The notes beneath the pieces are model-generated. The model saw nothing but the letters and a program-made list of their open reading frames with translations, did no database searches and was not told where the DNA came from. Made by a program: the position numbers and the translations under genes. A stretch of 64,000 nt of DNA from Acinetobacter parvus DSM 16617 = CIP 108168 (GTDB lineage: Bacteria; Pseudomonadota; Gammaproteobacteria; Pseudomonadales; Moraxellaceae). The DNA lies in the NCBI RefSeq assembly GCF_000368025.1, contig NZ_KB849212.1:510627-574626 (forward strand), written 5' to 3'. This document shows positions 1 to 7,769 of the stretch, in pieces; position 1 is the stretch's first letter, and every line of letters begins with the position of its first letter.

Positions 1-122
1 ATGGTACCGTGATTGGGCAAATGTTTATTCAACTGCTCGGTGATGAAAGTCTTATTCGGCAAGCAATCCAATTTCTGGAGCAGCATGGCGTTAAAGTTGA
101 ACAGTCTGGAGTCAGCCAATGA
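1..122 (+). CDS. metN: Methionine ABC transporter ATP-binding protein MetN, C-terminal fragment
   Basis: Only the last 39 codons are in the window, read in the frame that ends with TGA at 120-122. The stop overlaps the start of the next gene as ATGA, the usual arrangement for ABC ATPase and permease genes. The fragment ends in a short alpha/beta stretch that would fit the C-terminal NIL/ACT-like domain of MetN, which binds methionine and inhibits transport in the known family. The identification rests largely on the MetI-type permease directly downstream; no Walker motifs lie inside the window. Confidence 0.8.
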   Translation, partial: GTVIGQMFIQLLGDESLIRQAIQFLEQHGVKVEQSGVSQ

Positions 123-814
123 GAGATTTTATTGTACAATGGCTCACTGAAGTCACAGCTCCTTTTTGGAAAAGTGCTTTAACAATCGACCAGTTTGTTA
201 CAGCTTTGCAAGAAACATTCCAAATGGTTTTCTTCTCATTACTGTTTGGCTGTATCTGGGGATTGATTCAGGGCATTACGCTGGTGGTTACCCGTACAGG
301 TGGCATTCTACAAAATCGGGCGATTTACTATTTCCTGAATCCTATTGTCAATGCCCTGCGTTCACTCCCATTTATCATTTTATTGATCGCGGTGATTCCA
401 CTAACCAAACTACTGGTGGGAACATCCATTGGGACATGGGCTGCAATTGTGCCTTTAACCATCTATGTGGGTCCATACCTAGGCCGTCTAATTGAAACTT
501 CTCTGCTTGAAGTGAATGAAGGAATTATTGAATCAGCTCAGGCAATGGGTGCAACCCCTTGGCAAATCATCTTTAAGTTTATTATCCCTGAAGCGCGCAG
601 CTCACTGATCCTGAACCTAACCACAGGAACGATTACCCTAATTGGTGCCACAGCAATGGCGGGCGCTGTTGGCGCAGGTGGTATCGGTGATTTAGCTATT
701 TCTTATGGTTATCAGCGTTTTGATACCAGTGTGGTTATCCTCACCGTCATCGTACTTCTGCTGCTTGTGCAGTTGGTTCAAATGCTGGGAGATTGGTTGG
801 CAAAATTACGCTAA
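119..814 (+). CDS. metI: Methionine ABC transporter permease MetI
   Basis: A 231-residue inner-membrane permease, close to the usual MetI length of about 220. Hydrophobic segments lie near residues 35-58, 82-100, 104-120, 165-190 and 203-222. The cytoplasmic EAA loop that docks on the ATPase is at about 138-157 and contains ESAQAMGATPWQI. MetI imports methionine with MetN and a MetQ lipoprotein; metQ would be expected just downstream but is absent, since the next gene is on the other strand and unrelated. The start codon overlaps the metN stop by 4 bases, so translation is probably coupled. A hairpin with a T-run follows the stop. Confidence 0.92.
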   Translation: MRDFIVQWLTEVTAPFWKSALTIDQFVTALQETFQMVFFSLLFGCIWGLIQGITLVVTRTGGILQNRAIYYFLNPIVNALRSLPFIILLIAVIPLTKLLVGTSIGTWAAIVPLTIYVGPYLGRLIETSLLEVNEGIIESAQAMGATPWQIIFKFIIPEARSSLILNLTTGTITLIGATAMAGAVGAGGIGDLAISYGYQRFDTSVVILTVIVLLLLVQLVQMLGDWLAKLR

Positions 815-836
815 TTGATGAATACTGTTAAAAAAT

Positions 837-864
837 AGCTCTTAAAAACAAGGGCTGTTTTTTT
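837..864 (+). terminator. Rho-independent terminator after metI
   Basis: A 7-bp stem (AGCTCTT with AAGGGCT, one G-T wobble) is followed by a T-rich run. It lies 23 bases after the metI stop and just before the 3' end of the convergent HDAC-like gene. Confidence 0.7.
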
Positions 865-885
865 ATGTAGAATGAAACGGTTTTC

Positions 886-1752
886 TTAAGGAAAATAAAC
901 CTCATTTGCCGCCTTAAACGTATTTACATGCAAAGGCACCAGATCTTCAAGTACCTGATAGCCACCCGCCAACACAAATAGTATGGGAATTTTCATTTTC
1001 CTTGCCATATCAAACACCAAACGGTCACGTTCAAACAACAGCTCTGTGGTCAACCACTTCGAGCCATATTTATCATGTTGATGACAATCCATCCCCGCCT
1101 GATAAATAATCATATCGGCCTCCCAACGTGAAGCATATTGAAACGCCTCAAAAATGGACTCCCGATATAAATCAAAATTGCCCTGCTTGGGGTGAATATA
1201 ACGGGTCAGGCTGCGCTCACCTGCCTTACAACCAAAACGAATCCCAAAAATTCCAAAATTGACCAGATTGGTGAGTCTATTAGTAAATATCGCAGTGCCA
1301 TCTCCACCATGCTGATCACAGTCCAGTACAAAGATTCGTTTTTCAGGATATTGCTTTGCAACCAAAGCCAAACCATTAAAGGTACAATACGCCGCACCAG
1401 ACTCATAACTGGCATGATGAAAGCCCTGTGCGATATTCGCGGCAATACCCTCTTTAAACGCAATATCAGCACCAACCAACTGCCCTGCCTGTACTGATAA
1501 AATTGCATCCCGCAATTGTTCATTCCATGGTTTAAAGCCCTGTATGGTTGCAAATGCAGACTCGCCTGCCAGAAAGGCCTCAACATATTGCGGATTATGG
1601 AGTTTCTTTAGGATTTCAACATCAATCAAACCTGGATCAATCAGTTCAACCATTTTATGCTTACACAACACATCCGCCACCGCGGTGAGCTTTTCCATGC
1701 TATTGGTATGCGTTCGGGCATAATAGCGCGGAGAGTAACAGGCTTTTAGCAT
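886..1752 (-). CDS. Histone deacetylase-fold (HDAC family) protein
   Basis: A 288-residue zinc hydrolase of the arginase/deacetylase superfamily. Visible motifs are the tandem histidines in GFHHA (112-113), the zinc ligands of DCDQHGG (D146, H148), the third ligand in QAGMD (D222) and the AGGY motif (262-265) carrying the transition-state tyrosine. The catalytic set therefore looks complete. Bacterial relatives act on acetylated small molecules, polyamines or proteins; the substrate here cannot be read from sequence. The start overlaps the stop of the upstream unknown gene by 7 bases, so the two are probably one transcript. The protein is shorter than AcuC (about 375 residues), so an AcuC label would be unsafe. 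Confidence 0.85.
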   Translation of the reverse strand: MLKACYSPRYYARTHTNSMEKLTAVADVLCKHKMVELIDPGLIDVEILKKLHNPQYVEAFLAGESAFATIQGFKPWNEQLRDAILSVQAGQLVGADIAFKEGIAANIAQGFHHASYESGAAYCTFNGLALVAKQYPEKRIFVLDCDQHGGDGTAIFTNRLTNLVNFGIFGIRFGCKAGERSLTRYIHPKQGNFDLYRESIFEAFQYASRWEADMIIYQAGMDCHQHDKYGSKWLTTELLFERDRLVFDMARKMKIPILFVLAGGYQVLEDLVPLHVNTFKAANEVYFP

Positions 1753-2732
1753 GGATGTCCTACGTAAATTTGATCTTTAGCAATTTCAATAAGTTGGCTC
1801 AATTCAGTCGTATCAGGTCGAAATAATCCATTATCCACCTGTTGTTTAAAGTGAGAGTTAAATGCACGGGCACGGTTTTTAGGTGACACTGCCAAAGTGG
1901 TTAGACGCAAAAACCAGAAACCATTCATTTCAGAGATGGGAATCACATAGCCTTTATATTGTTTATTTTTATGTTTTTCCAGTTGTTCAATGTCATAGTT
2001 TGCAGAAAACAGGCTACCTGCGGGTAAACGCACCCCATTCATCATCAATGGTAGCAAACTAATACAGGAATGATTGTCCCCCATATTCAGCTTTTCCATC
2101 ATAATTGGCTGGTGGTTTTCATCTACAAAAATATTAATTTCACCCTGTCTCAATAAACGATGATGTGCGATCCGTAGAAAGAATTTCTCTGCCATTGGGC
2201 AGGACCCCACTTTGGGTTTTTCTTCCAGCGCATGGCATTCAATCATCTCAATCGTCCGTGCATCCTGCGGCAAAATAATATCAGCAAGCAACTGGCAAAT
2301 CAGAATACTTTCCTCAAGTTCAGCATATTGATGGATATTTCTTAATTTGGCCTGAAAATCCACTTCCTGCCTTAAATTCTGGGCAAATGTCTCTTCTGGA
2401 TTTAGGCGTTGCAGACACTGCTGCACATCGGCATGAATATCCAGATTACGCCAAGTGGCAAGTTCCAAGCCATAGCAAGAGCTCTGGTTTAAAATATTTC
2501 TCAACCCCTTGGTCTCATAATCATCAAAGATTCGCAAATCCTGAAAACCAAGCGCATCACGGGGTTGTGAGACAAACTCAGCAATCAAACGTGTTGCCTG
2601 AGTATAACCACAACCACGGCGTTCAGTTTGATGACTAAAGTGCTCATTCAGCATTTCAGTGAGTTTGGCAGACAAGGGCTGCAAATATTTTTTAAAAATC
2701 ACCACCACTTCGTGATCAACCAAATCAGACAT
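1746..2732 (-). CDS. Unknown 328-residue protein coupled to the HDAC-like gene
   Basis: I do not recognise this family. The protein is soluble, with no signal peptide or membrane segment, and is mixed charged and probably alpha/beta. Cysteines and histidines are scattered (HFSHQTERRGCGY near 31-43, SCPMAEKF near 173-180) without a clear metal-binding pattern. The C-terminal part has a KHKNKQYKGYVIP stretch and a tryptophan-containing strand. The stop overlaps the start of the HDAC-like gene by 7 bases, implying translational coupling and a shared process. AT content matches the neighbours, so there is no sign of recent transfer. The start was chosen as the first ATG of a long open frame, and no competing frame exists. 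Confidence 0.75.
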   Translation of the reverse strand: MSDLVDHEVVVIFKKYLQPLSAKLTEMLNEHFSHQTERRGCGYTQATRLIAEFVSQPRDALGFQDLRIFDDYETKGLRNILNQSSCYGLELATWRNLDIHADVQQCLQRLNPEETFAQNLRQEVDFQAKLRNIHQYAELEESILICQLLADIILPQDARTIEMIECHALEEKPKVGSCPMAEKFFLRIAHHRLLRQGEINIFVDENHQPIMMEKLNMGDNHSCISLLPLMMNGVRLPAGSLFSANYDIEQLEKHKNKQYKGYVIPISEMNGFWFLRLTTLAVSPKNRARAFNSHFKQQVDNGLFRPDTTELSQLIEIAKDQIYVGHPC

Positions 2733-3073
2733 AACTTCCTCTCTTATTGTTATGATTTATTTGTATTTCATCCTGAGAAATTACCCTTTCCTTATGTTGT
2801 TAAGTAATCTTTTTAAATTATTTTCACATTTATTCCATATATTTAAAGATGAATATAAATCATTAACTTATAAAACTTTTATACCATATTTATTTAAAAT
2901 ACTACACTTGTCAACTCTAAAGATTTTCTGGTCTTAAAGGTGTCAGAATTTAGCCTAAACCGTCAGTTACATAACACACTATTTTTGCACTCTTTAATAT
3001 TTCCACTTACACTAGACACAGGTGATGGTCTTTATCATCAACCCAGCATGAAACAAATATTTAGGACTCGGCT
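2733..3073. other. AT-rich intergenic region between divergent genes
   Basis: These 341 bases separate the divergently read unknown gene and gloB, so they should hold both promoters. The stretch is strongly AT-rich. I see no convincing gene, repeat or RNA structure. Weak -10-like hexamers occur, but none is good enough to call. Confidence 0.5.
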
Positions 3074-3805
3074 ATGCATTATAAGATTCATGCAATTGAC
3101 GTAAAAAATGCCTTAAAAAACTATATTTGGTTATTGGAAGATACCACGACACAAGAAGTTGTTGTGATTGACCCCACTGACGCAGATTTGGTGACTGCAT
3201 TTTGCGAACAACACCAACTTGAGTTGAAGCAAATCTGGTTAACACATTGGCATCGCGATCATACTGATGGCGTACAAGCTCTATTGGCTGAGCAAAATTT
3301 ACCAGTTTTCGGTCCACGTGATGAACTCAGTAAAATTTCGTTTATATCGAATCCACTGCAACATAATGACCATTTTCACTTTAATGATTTAAAAGTTGAG
3401 ATTATTGCCACACCTGGTCATACCCTCGGTCATATTGTTTATTTTATTGAAGAAATTGATACCCTGTTCTGTGGTGACACCCTGTTTGCAATGGGTTGCG
3501 GTCGCCTGTTTGAGGGTACAGCTGAGCAGATGTATCATTCACTGAATCGGCTTGCTGCCCTGCCAATCCAAACCAAGGTTTACTGCACCCATGAATATAC
3601 GCTTGCAAATGCAGAGTTTGCATTAACAATTGAACCTCATAATGTTGCACTACAAGAACGCATAAAAGAAGTAAAAGCATTGAGAGATGCAGAACAAATT
3701 ACTCTACCAAGTACAATTGAATTAGAGCTTGAAACCAATCCTTTCTTGCGCACAGAAAGTGCCGAAGATTTCGCACGGATCAGAGCGCTTAAAGATCAGT
3801 TCTAA
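3074..3805 (+). CDS. gloB: Hydroxyacylglutathione hydrolase (glyoxalase II)
   Basis: A 243-residue metallo-beta-lactamase-fold enzyme that hydrolyses S-lactoylglutathione to lactate and glutathione, the second step of methylglyoxal detoxification in the cytosol. The dinuclear metal site is complete: HWHRDH (H58, H60, D62, H63), H116 in PGHT, D135 in CGDT and H173 in CTHEY. The C-terminal helical part after about residue 180 has the basic and aromatic residues typical of the glutathione-binding domain. Length is close to the E. coli enzyme (251). The gene stands alone, with an AT-rich promoter region upstream and a large hairpin downstream. Confidence 0.93.
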   Translation: MHYKIHAIDVKNALKNYIWLLEDTTTQEVVVIDPTDADLVTAFCEQHQLELKQIWLTHWHRDHTDGVQALLAEQNLPVFGPRDELSKISFISNPLQHNDHFHFNDLKVEIIATPGHTLGHIVYFIEEIDTLFCGDTLFAMGCGRLFEGTAEQMYHSLNRLAALPIQTKVYCTHEYTLANAEFALTIEPHNVALQERIKEVKALRDAEQITLPSTIELELETNPFLRTESAEDFARIRALKDQF

Positions 3806-3817
3806 TTTTAAAGTTCT

Positions 3818-3852
3818 ACTTTTTAAAGGCTAAAATTTAGTCTTTAAAAAGT
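3818..3852 (+). terminator. Long AT-rich hairpin downstream of gloB
   Basis: A 14-bp stem (ACTTTTTAAAGGCT with AGTCTTTAAAAAGT, one wobble) around a 7-base loop starts 12 bases after the gloB stop. No clean T-run follows directly, so it may be a terminator helped by the AT-rich stem or an mRNA 3'-end stabiliser. Confidence 0.45.
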
Positions 3853-4100
3853 GAAAAATGAAATCATTTTTTACATTTAGAATTAAATGGATTTTTACAG
3901 AAAATTATCTTATCGAAGCACGTAAAAAATACTTTTAATAACAAATACAATCAATTAAAAAAAGACAGATAAAATTTTCCTCATAAAAATTACGCTAATT
4001 TTACATAATTTATATGCAGAAAAATAAATGTTTGTACTCCCCCTTTAAAAAATTTTCGGCGACCCTTATTAATAAACTCACGTTCACAAGGAGTTCTGGT

Positions 4101-4307
4101 ATGAAAAATAGAGTTGTTAAAGCAAAAAATTTATTGGCCTTTCGTATTTGGCTGGAAAAACTGGGATATTCCGTTAAGAATCTGGCAGATAATCGTGGAT
4201 TTACCTTTAGCTTTAAAAAAGAATATGGCTTGGTCACAGGTGACCTATCGGGTAATGCTTTAGCAATGCAACTGGGCGAAGAATTCGAAGACCACTTAAA
4301 AGCATAA
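4101..4307 (+). CDS. Small unknown basic protein, 68 residues
   Basis: A 68-residue protein beginning MKNRVVKAKN. The start at 4101 was chosen because an AAGGAG ribosome-binding site sits 7 bases upstream; a longer in-frame extension to 4014 has no such site and an atypical N-terminus. The sequence is basic at the N-terminus and acidic at the C-terminus, with no signal peptide, membrane segment or cysteines. The FRIWLEKLGYSVKNLADN stretch could be a short helix pair. It may belong to a small family confined to Acinetobacter and relatives, but I cannot name it. It lies about 170 bases before the SAH riboswitch and is probably transcribed separately from ahcY. Confidence 0.65.
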   Translation: MKNRVVKAKNLLAFRIWLEKLGYSVKNLADNRGFTFSFKKEYGLVTGDLSGNALAMQLGEEFEDHLKA

Positions 4308-4332
4308 TCATGATCTTATCTTTACATAAACA

Positions 4333-4358
4333 AGGATTTCATATGGACATGAAATCCT
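4333..4358 (+). terminator. Stem-loop after the small unknown gene
   Basis: A perfect 10-bp stem (AGGATTTCAT with ATGAAATCCT) around a 6-base loop lies 26 bases after the 68-residue gene. A second weaker hairpin (about 4364-4395) follows with internal Ts. Together they probably end the upstream transcript before the ahcY promoter. Confidence 0.45.
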
Positions 4359-4478
4359 ATGATATGAAAAACTGACCTGTTTTTTAGTTTTCATCTTATT
4401 GCTGATTTCTCGCTTTCTAACCAACTGTCATCAAAATAACGTTGGAACAATTATAATTTCCAAGTATCATAATGTCCT

Positions 4479-4576
4479 AGTCGAGGGATGCTGCGACAAT
4501 TGATTGGCGCTAAAGATCAATTTGCCAGGCTCGACGATCGGTTGAACACTCGTTTTAACCAACAACGGCATCCGCG
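4479..4576 (+). promoter_or_regulatory. S-adenosylhomocysteine (SAH) riboswitch controlling ahcY
   Basis: The layout matches the SAH riboswitch class. P1 pairs GTCGAG (4480-4485) with CTCGAC (4530-4535). P2 pairs AATTGAT (4498-4504) with ATCAATT (4516-4522). The conserved GCTGC and GCCAGGCTCG core is present. The pseudoknot P4 pairs GGATGC (4486-4491) with GCATCC (4568-4573). An optional small hairpin, GGTT with AACC (4540-4543, 4557-4560), lies in the linker. In the known class SAH binding turns expression on, so toxic SAH induces its own hydrolase. The ahcY ribosome-binding site (AGGAG, 4603-4607) lies 30 bases downstream. Confidence 0.9.
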
Positions 4577-4613
4577 AACAGAATGATCCATACTATTTTT
4601 CTAGGAGATCCTG

Positions 4614-5996
4614 ATGAACGCGGTTACTGCTTCATTTACAGATTATAAAGTCGCTGATATTTCCCTTGCTGACTACGGCCGTAAAGAAATCAAACTTGCT
4701 GAAGCAGAAATGCCAGCTTTGATTGGTTTACGTAAGCGTTATTCAGCGTCAAAACCACTTGCTGGTGCAAAAATTCTCGGTTGTATCCACATGACCATCC
4801 AGACTGCGGTTCTCATTGAAACCCTAGTTGAGTTAGGTGCTGAAGTTCGTTGGACATCATGTAACATCTTTTCTACTCAAGATCATGCTGCTGCTGCTAT
4901 CGCCGCTGCGGGTATTCCTGTGTTTGCTTGGAAAGGCGAAACTGAAGAAGAATACATGTGGTGTCTTGAACAACAAATCAATGTAAATGGCACACCTTGG
5001 GATGCCAACATGATTCTTGATGATGGCGGTGATTTAACACTACTTGTTCACGAAAAATACCCTGAAGTGATTGCAAAAATCCACGGTGTAACTGAAGAAA
5101 CAACAACAGGTGTTCAACGTCTGTATGAAATGTTACGTGATGGTACTTTAAAAGTTCCTGCAATCAACGTAAATGATTCGGTAACGAAATCTAAAAACGA
5201 CAACAAATATGGTTGCCGCCATTCTCTAAATGATGCGATCAAACGCGGTACAGATATGTTGTTATCTGGTCGTCGTGCACTTGTAATCGGTTACGGTGAC
5301 GTAGGTAAAGGTTCTGCACAATCACTTCGTCAAGAAGGTATGATTGTACGTGTAACTGAAGTAGATCCGATCTGTGCAATGCAAGCATGTATGGATGGTT
5401 ACGAAGTTGTATCTCCATACAAAAATGGCGTTCAAACAGGTAAGAAAGAAGACATCAATCTTGACCTTCTTCAAAACACTGACCTTATCGTAACGACAAC
5501 GGGTAACTACCACGTTTGTGATTCAGCAATGCTTGATTCATTAAAAGCAGGTGCGGTAGTGTGTAACATCGGTCACTTTGATACTGAAATTGACACAGCT
5601 TACCTCCGTGGTTACAAATGGGTTGAAGTCAAACCTCAAGTTCACCAAGTGTATCGTTCAGAAAATGAAAATGATTACTTAATCCTTCTTTCTGAAGGGC
5701 GTTTAGTGAATCTTGGTAACGCAACAGGTCACCCATCACGTATTATGGATGGTTCTTTTGCTAATCAGGTATTGGGTCAAATGCACTTGTTCGCTGAAAA
5801 ATTTGCCGATCTTCCTGAAGATCAAAAAGCTGAGAAAATCCGAGTAGAACTGATTCCCAAGAAATTAGATGAAGAAGTTGCTGCTGCAATGGTGCTTGGT
5901 TTTGGTGGTGTATTAACCCAATTGACTCAAGTACAAGCAGATTACCTCGGTGTTCCTGTAGAAGGTCCATTCAAATCTGACGCTTATAAATACTAA
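4614..5996 (+). CDS. ahcY: Adenosylhomocysteinase (SAH hydrolase)
   Basis: A 460-residue NAD-dependent enzyme that splits S-adenosylhomocysteine into adenosine and homocysteine, removing the product inhibitor of methyltransferases. Visible hallmarks are CNIFSTQDHAAAAIA (83-97), H59 in GCIHMT, K192 and D196 in the NDSVTKSKNDN active-site block, and the Rossmann motif GYGDVGKG (226-233). The C-terminus ends in DAYKY, where the terminal Lys-Tyr reaches the neighbouring subunit's NAD site. The start at 4614 has AGGAG 6 bases upstream. Regulation by the SAH riboswitch directly upstream is strongly indicated. metF follows after a terminator, so both arms of homocysteine remethylation sit together. 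Confidence 0.97.
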   Translation: MNAVTASFTDYKVADISLADYGRKEIKLAEAEMPALIGLRKRYSASKPLAGAKILGCIHMTIQTAVLIETLVELGAEVRWTSCNIFSTQDHAAAAIAAAGIPVFAWKGETEEEYMWCLEQQINVNGTPWDANMILDDGGDLTLLVHEKYPEVIAKIHGVTEETTTGVQRLYEMLRDGTLKVPAINVNDSVTKSKNDNKYGCRHSLNDAIKRGTDMLLSGRRALVIGYGDVGKGSAQSLRQEGMIVRVTEVDPICAMQACMDGYEVVSPYKNGVQTGKKEDINLDLLQNTDLIVTTTGNYHVCDSAMLDSLKAGAVVCNIGHFDTEIDTAYLRGYKWVEVKPQVHQVYRSENENDYLILLSEGRLVNLGNATGHPSRIMDGSFANQVLGQMHLFAEKFADLPEDQKAEKIRVELIPKKLDEEVAAAMVLGFGGVLTQLTQVQADYLGVPVEGPFKSDAYKY

Positions 5997-6004
5997 GAAA
6001 ATCA

Positions 6005-6034
6005 GGGCAGACGTTTACGGGCTGCCCTTTTTTC
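6005..6034 (+). terminator. Terminator between ahcY and metF
   Basis: A GC-rich stem GGGCAG/CTGCCC with an 11-base loop is followed by a T-run, 9 bases after the ahcY stop. It separates riboswitch-controlled ahcY from metF, so any metF read-through would be partial. Confidence 0.85.
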
Positions 6035-6071
6035 TAAAATAATGTCTAAGCGATTAAAAAAAGGATTTGAA

Positions 6072-6908
6072 ATGACGAAACGTATTCCTATTTCTTTTGA
6101 ATTTTTCCCGCCAAAAACTGATGCTGGCGCTGAAAAGTTACATATCGTTCACCAAGAACTACAGCGATTAAACCCAGAGTTTTTCTCAATTACTTATGGT
6201 GCTGGTGGTTCTACTCGTGAACGTACTTTAGCAACTATTCATGATTTTAATGGCAAAGGTACGCCCGTAGCCCCTCACCTTTCTTGTATTGGTGATGATA
6301 AAGCTCGTATTGCTGAGCTCTTAGATTTATATAAATCACAAGGGATTGACCGCATCGTAGCATTGCGTGGTGACTTACCTTCAGGTCAAGTTGGCTTAGG
6401 TGAATTACCATACGCTCAAGATCTTGTTCGGTTTATCCGTGAACATTCAGGCAACCATTTCCATATTGAAGTTGCTGCTTATCCAGAAATGCATCCGCAG
6501 GCTGATAGCTTTGATGCTGATATTAAGCGCTTTGTAGAAAAAGTGAATGCAGGTGCGAATGCAGGGATTACTCAATTTTTCTTTAATCCAGATGCTTACT
6601 TCTATTTTATAGAAAGATTGGAAAAAGAAGGTATCAATATTCCCGTTGCGCCAGGCATCATGCCAATTACCAATGCAAGTAATTTAATTCGCTTTGCGGA
6701 TGGAACTGGTGCAGAAATTCCACGTTGGATTCGCAAGCAACTTGCTGCTTATGGTGATGATAGCGAAAGTATTAAAGCATTCGGCCATGAAGTGATTGTG
6801 AAGCTTTGTGAACGTTTAATTGCGGGTGGTGCGCCAACACTGCATTTCTATTCAATGAACCAAACCGAACCAACTCGACAACTCGTTGTTGACCTTGGCT
6901 TAAACTAA
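6072..6908 (+). CDS. metF: 5,10-methylenetetrahydrofolate reductase
   Basis: A 278-residue FAD-dependent TIM-barrel enzyme reducing methylene-THF to methyl-THF, the methyl donor for methionine synthesis. The N-terminal ISFEFFPPKT carries the catalytic glutamate, and ALRGDLP is the family signature in the middle of the barrel. Length fits bacterial MetF (about 290). The ATG at 6072 was preferred over an upstream ATG at 6042 because AAAAAGGA lies at a proper distance before it and families start near this point. The 30 extra upstream bases also lie next to the ahcY terminator. The rsmE start is 22 bases after the stop. Confidence 0.94.
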   Translation: MTKRIPISFEFFPPKTDAGAEKLHIVHQELQRLNPEFFSITYGAGGSTRERTLATIHDFNGKGTPVAPHLSCIGDDKARIAELLDLYKSQGIDRIVALRGDLPSGQVGLGELPYAQDLVRFIREHSGNHFHIEVAAYPEMHPQADSFDADIKRFVEKVNAGANAGITQFFFNPDAYFYFIERLEKEGINIPVAPGIMPITNASNLIRFADGTGAEIPRWIRKQLAAYGDDSESIKAFGHEVIVKLCERLIAGGAPTLHFYSMNQTEPTRQLVVDLGLN

Positions 6909-6930
6909 TTTGCATGAGCATTCCCCAGAC

Positions 6931-7650
6931 ATGAACCGTTTTTACATCGAAGCCGAATTAAACACTGGCAATACTATTGAATTGACGGAATCGGTGTTTC
7001 ATCATTGGGTGCGTGTGCTCCGTGCAAAAGAACAGGAACAGGCCATCTTCTTCAATGGAAAAGGTGGTGAATATCGCGTGACGCTCACTGAAATCAACAA
7101 GAAAAATGCGTTTGTGTCAGTTGATCATTTTGAGCCAGCTGATCGGACACCACCCTTTAAAGTGGTTTTAGGCCAGGTGATGAGCAAGGGGGATCGTATG
7201 GATTATGCGATTCAGAAAGCCACTGAACTTGGTGTGACCACTATTCAACTGTTGACCAGCGAGCGTTGCGAAATGCGCCTGAAATATGACCGTGACCAAA
7301 AGAAGATTGATCATTGGCAGTCTGTGGCGATTGCAGCATGTGAACAATGTGGCATGAACATTGTTCCAGAAATCCTTGCTCCCATTGCCTTAACAGAGTG
7401 GGTCAGCTCGGAACTGCCACAGGCCCGTTTAGTTTTGGCGCCAAATAAAGACCAGAACAATGTACTGCTGAATAGTGAACCTGATTTAGCGCTACTGATT
7501 GGTCCAGAAGGCGGTTTGAGTGAAGCAGAAATTGAAACTGCAAACCAGAACCATTTTCAAAGCTGGTGCATTGGAGACCGTGTTTTAAGGACTGAAACCG
7601 CTCCAGTTGTCGCCTTATCCATTTTAAATTATCACTTTTCAGCCAAATAA
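6931..7650 (+). CDS. rsmE: 16S rRNA m3U1498 methyltransferase RsmE
   Basis: A 239-residue SPOUT-class methyltransferase that methylates N3 of U1498 in 16S rRNA. The N-terminal PUA-like domain is at about 1-70. The SPOUT trefoil knot is shown by LIGPEGGLSEAEI and the closing LRTETAP motif, both typical of RsmE. The start at ATG 6931 gives the normal family N-terminus (MNRFYIE); an in-frame TTG at 6910 would add seven residues and is less likely. The ribosome-binding site is weak, so translation may be partly coupled to metF, whose stop lies 22 bases upstream. The functional link to metF is only that both are methyl metabolism genes. Confidence 0.93.
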   Translation: MNRFYIEAELNTGNTIELTESVFHHWVRVLRAKEQEQAIFFNGKGGEYRVTLTEINKKNAFVSVDHFEPADRTPPFKVVLGQVMSKGDRMDYAIQKATELGVTTIQLLTSERCEMRLKYDRDQKKIDHWQSVAIAACEQCGMNIVPEILAPIALTEWVSSELPQARLVLAPNKDQNNVLLNSEPDLALLIGPEGGLSEAEIETANQNHFQSWCIGDRVLRTETAPVVALSILNYHFSAK

Positions 7651-7769
7651 TGGTTTTGGATTGCTTTCCAATGGCTTTAGCGGTAATTTAAAATAAAATA
7701 CGATGATGTTGATATACAGCAACGTATGTAGGCCCAACACAGATAAAAATGAAAAGGATTATTCTTTAT

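Noticed and set aside
2752..2937. 61-codon plus-strand frame before gloB
   Set aside because: It is a very AT-rich Phe/Leu/Lys stretch with no ribosome-binding site, typical of chance frames in AT-rich DNA.
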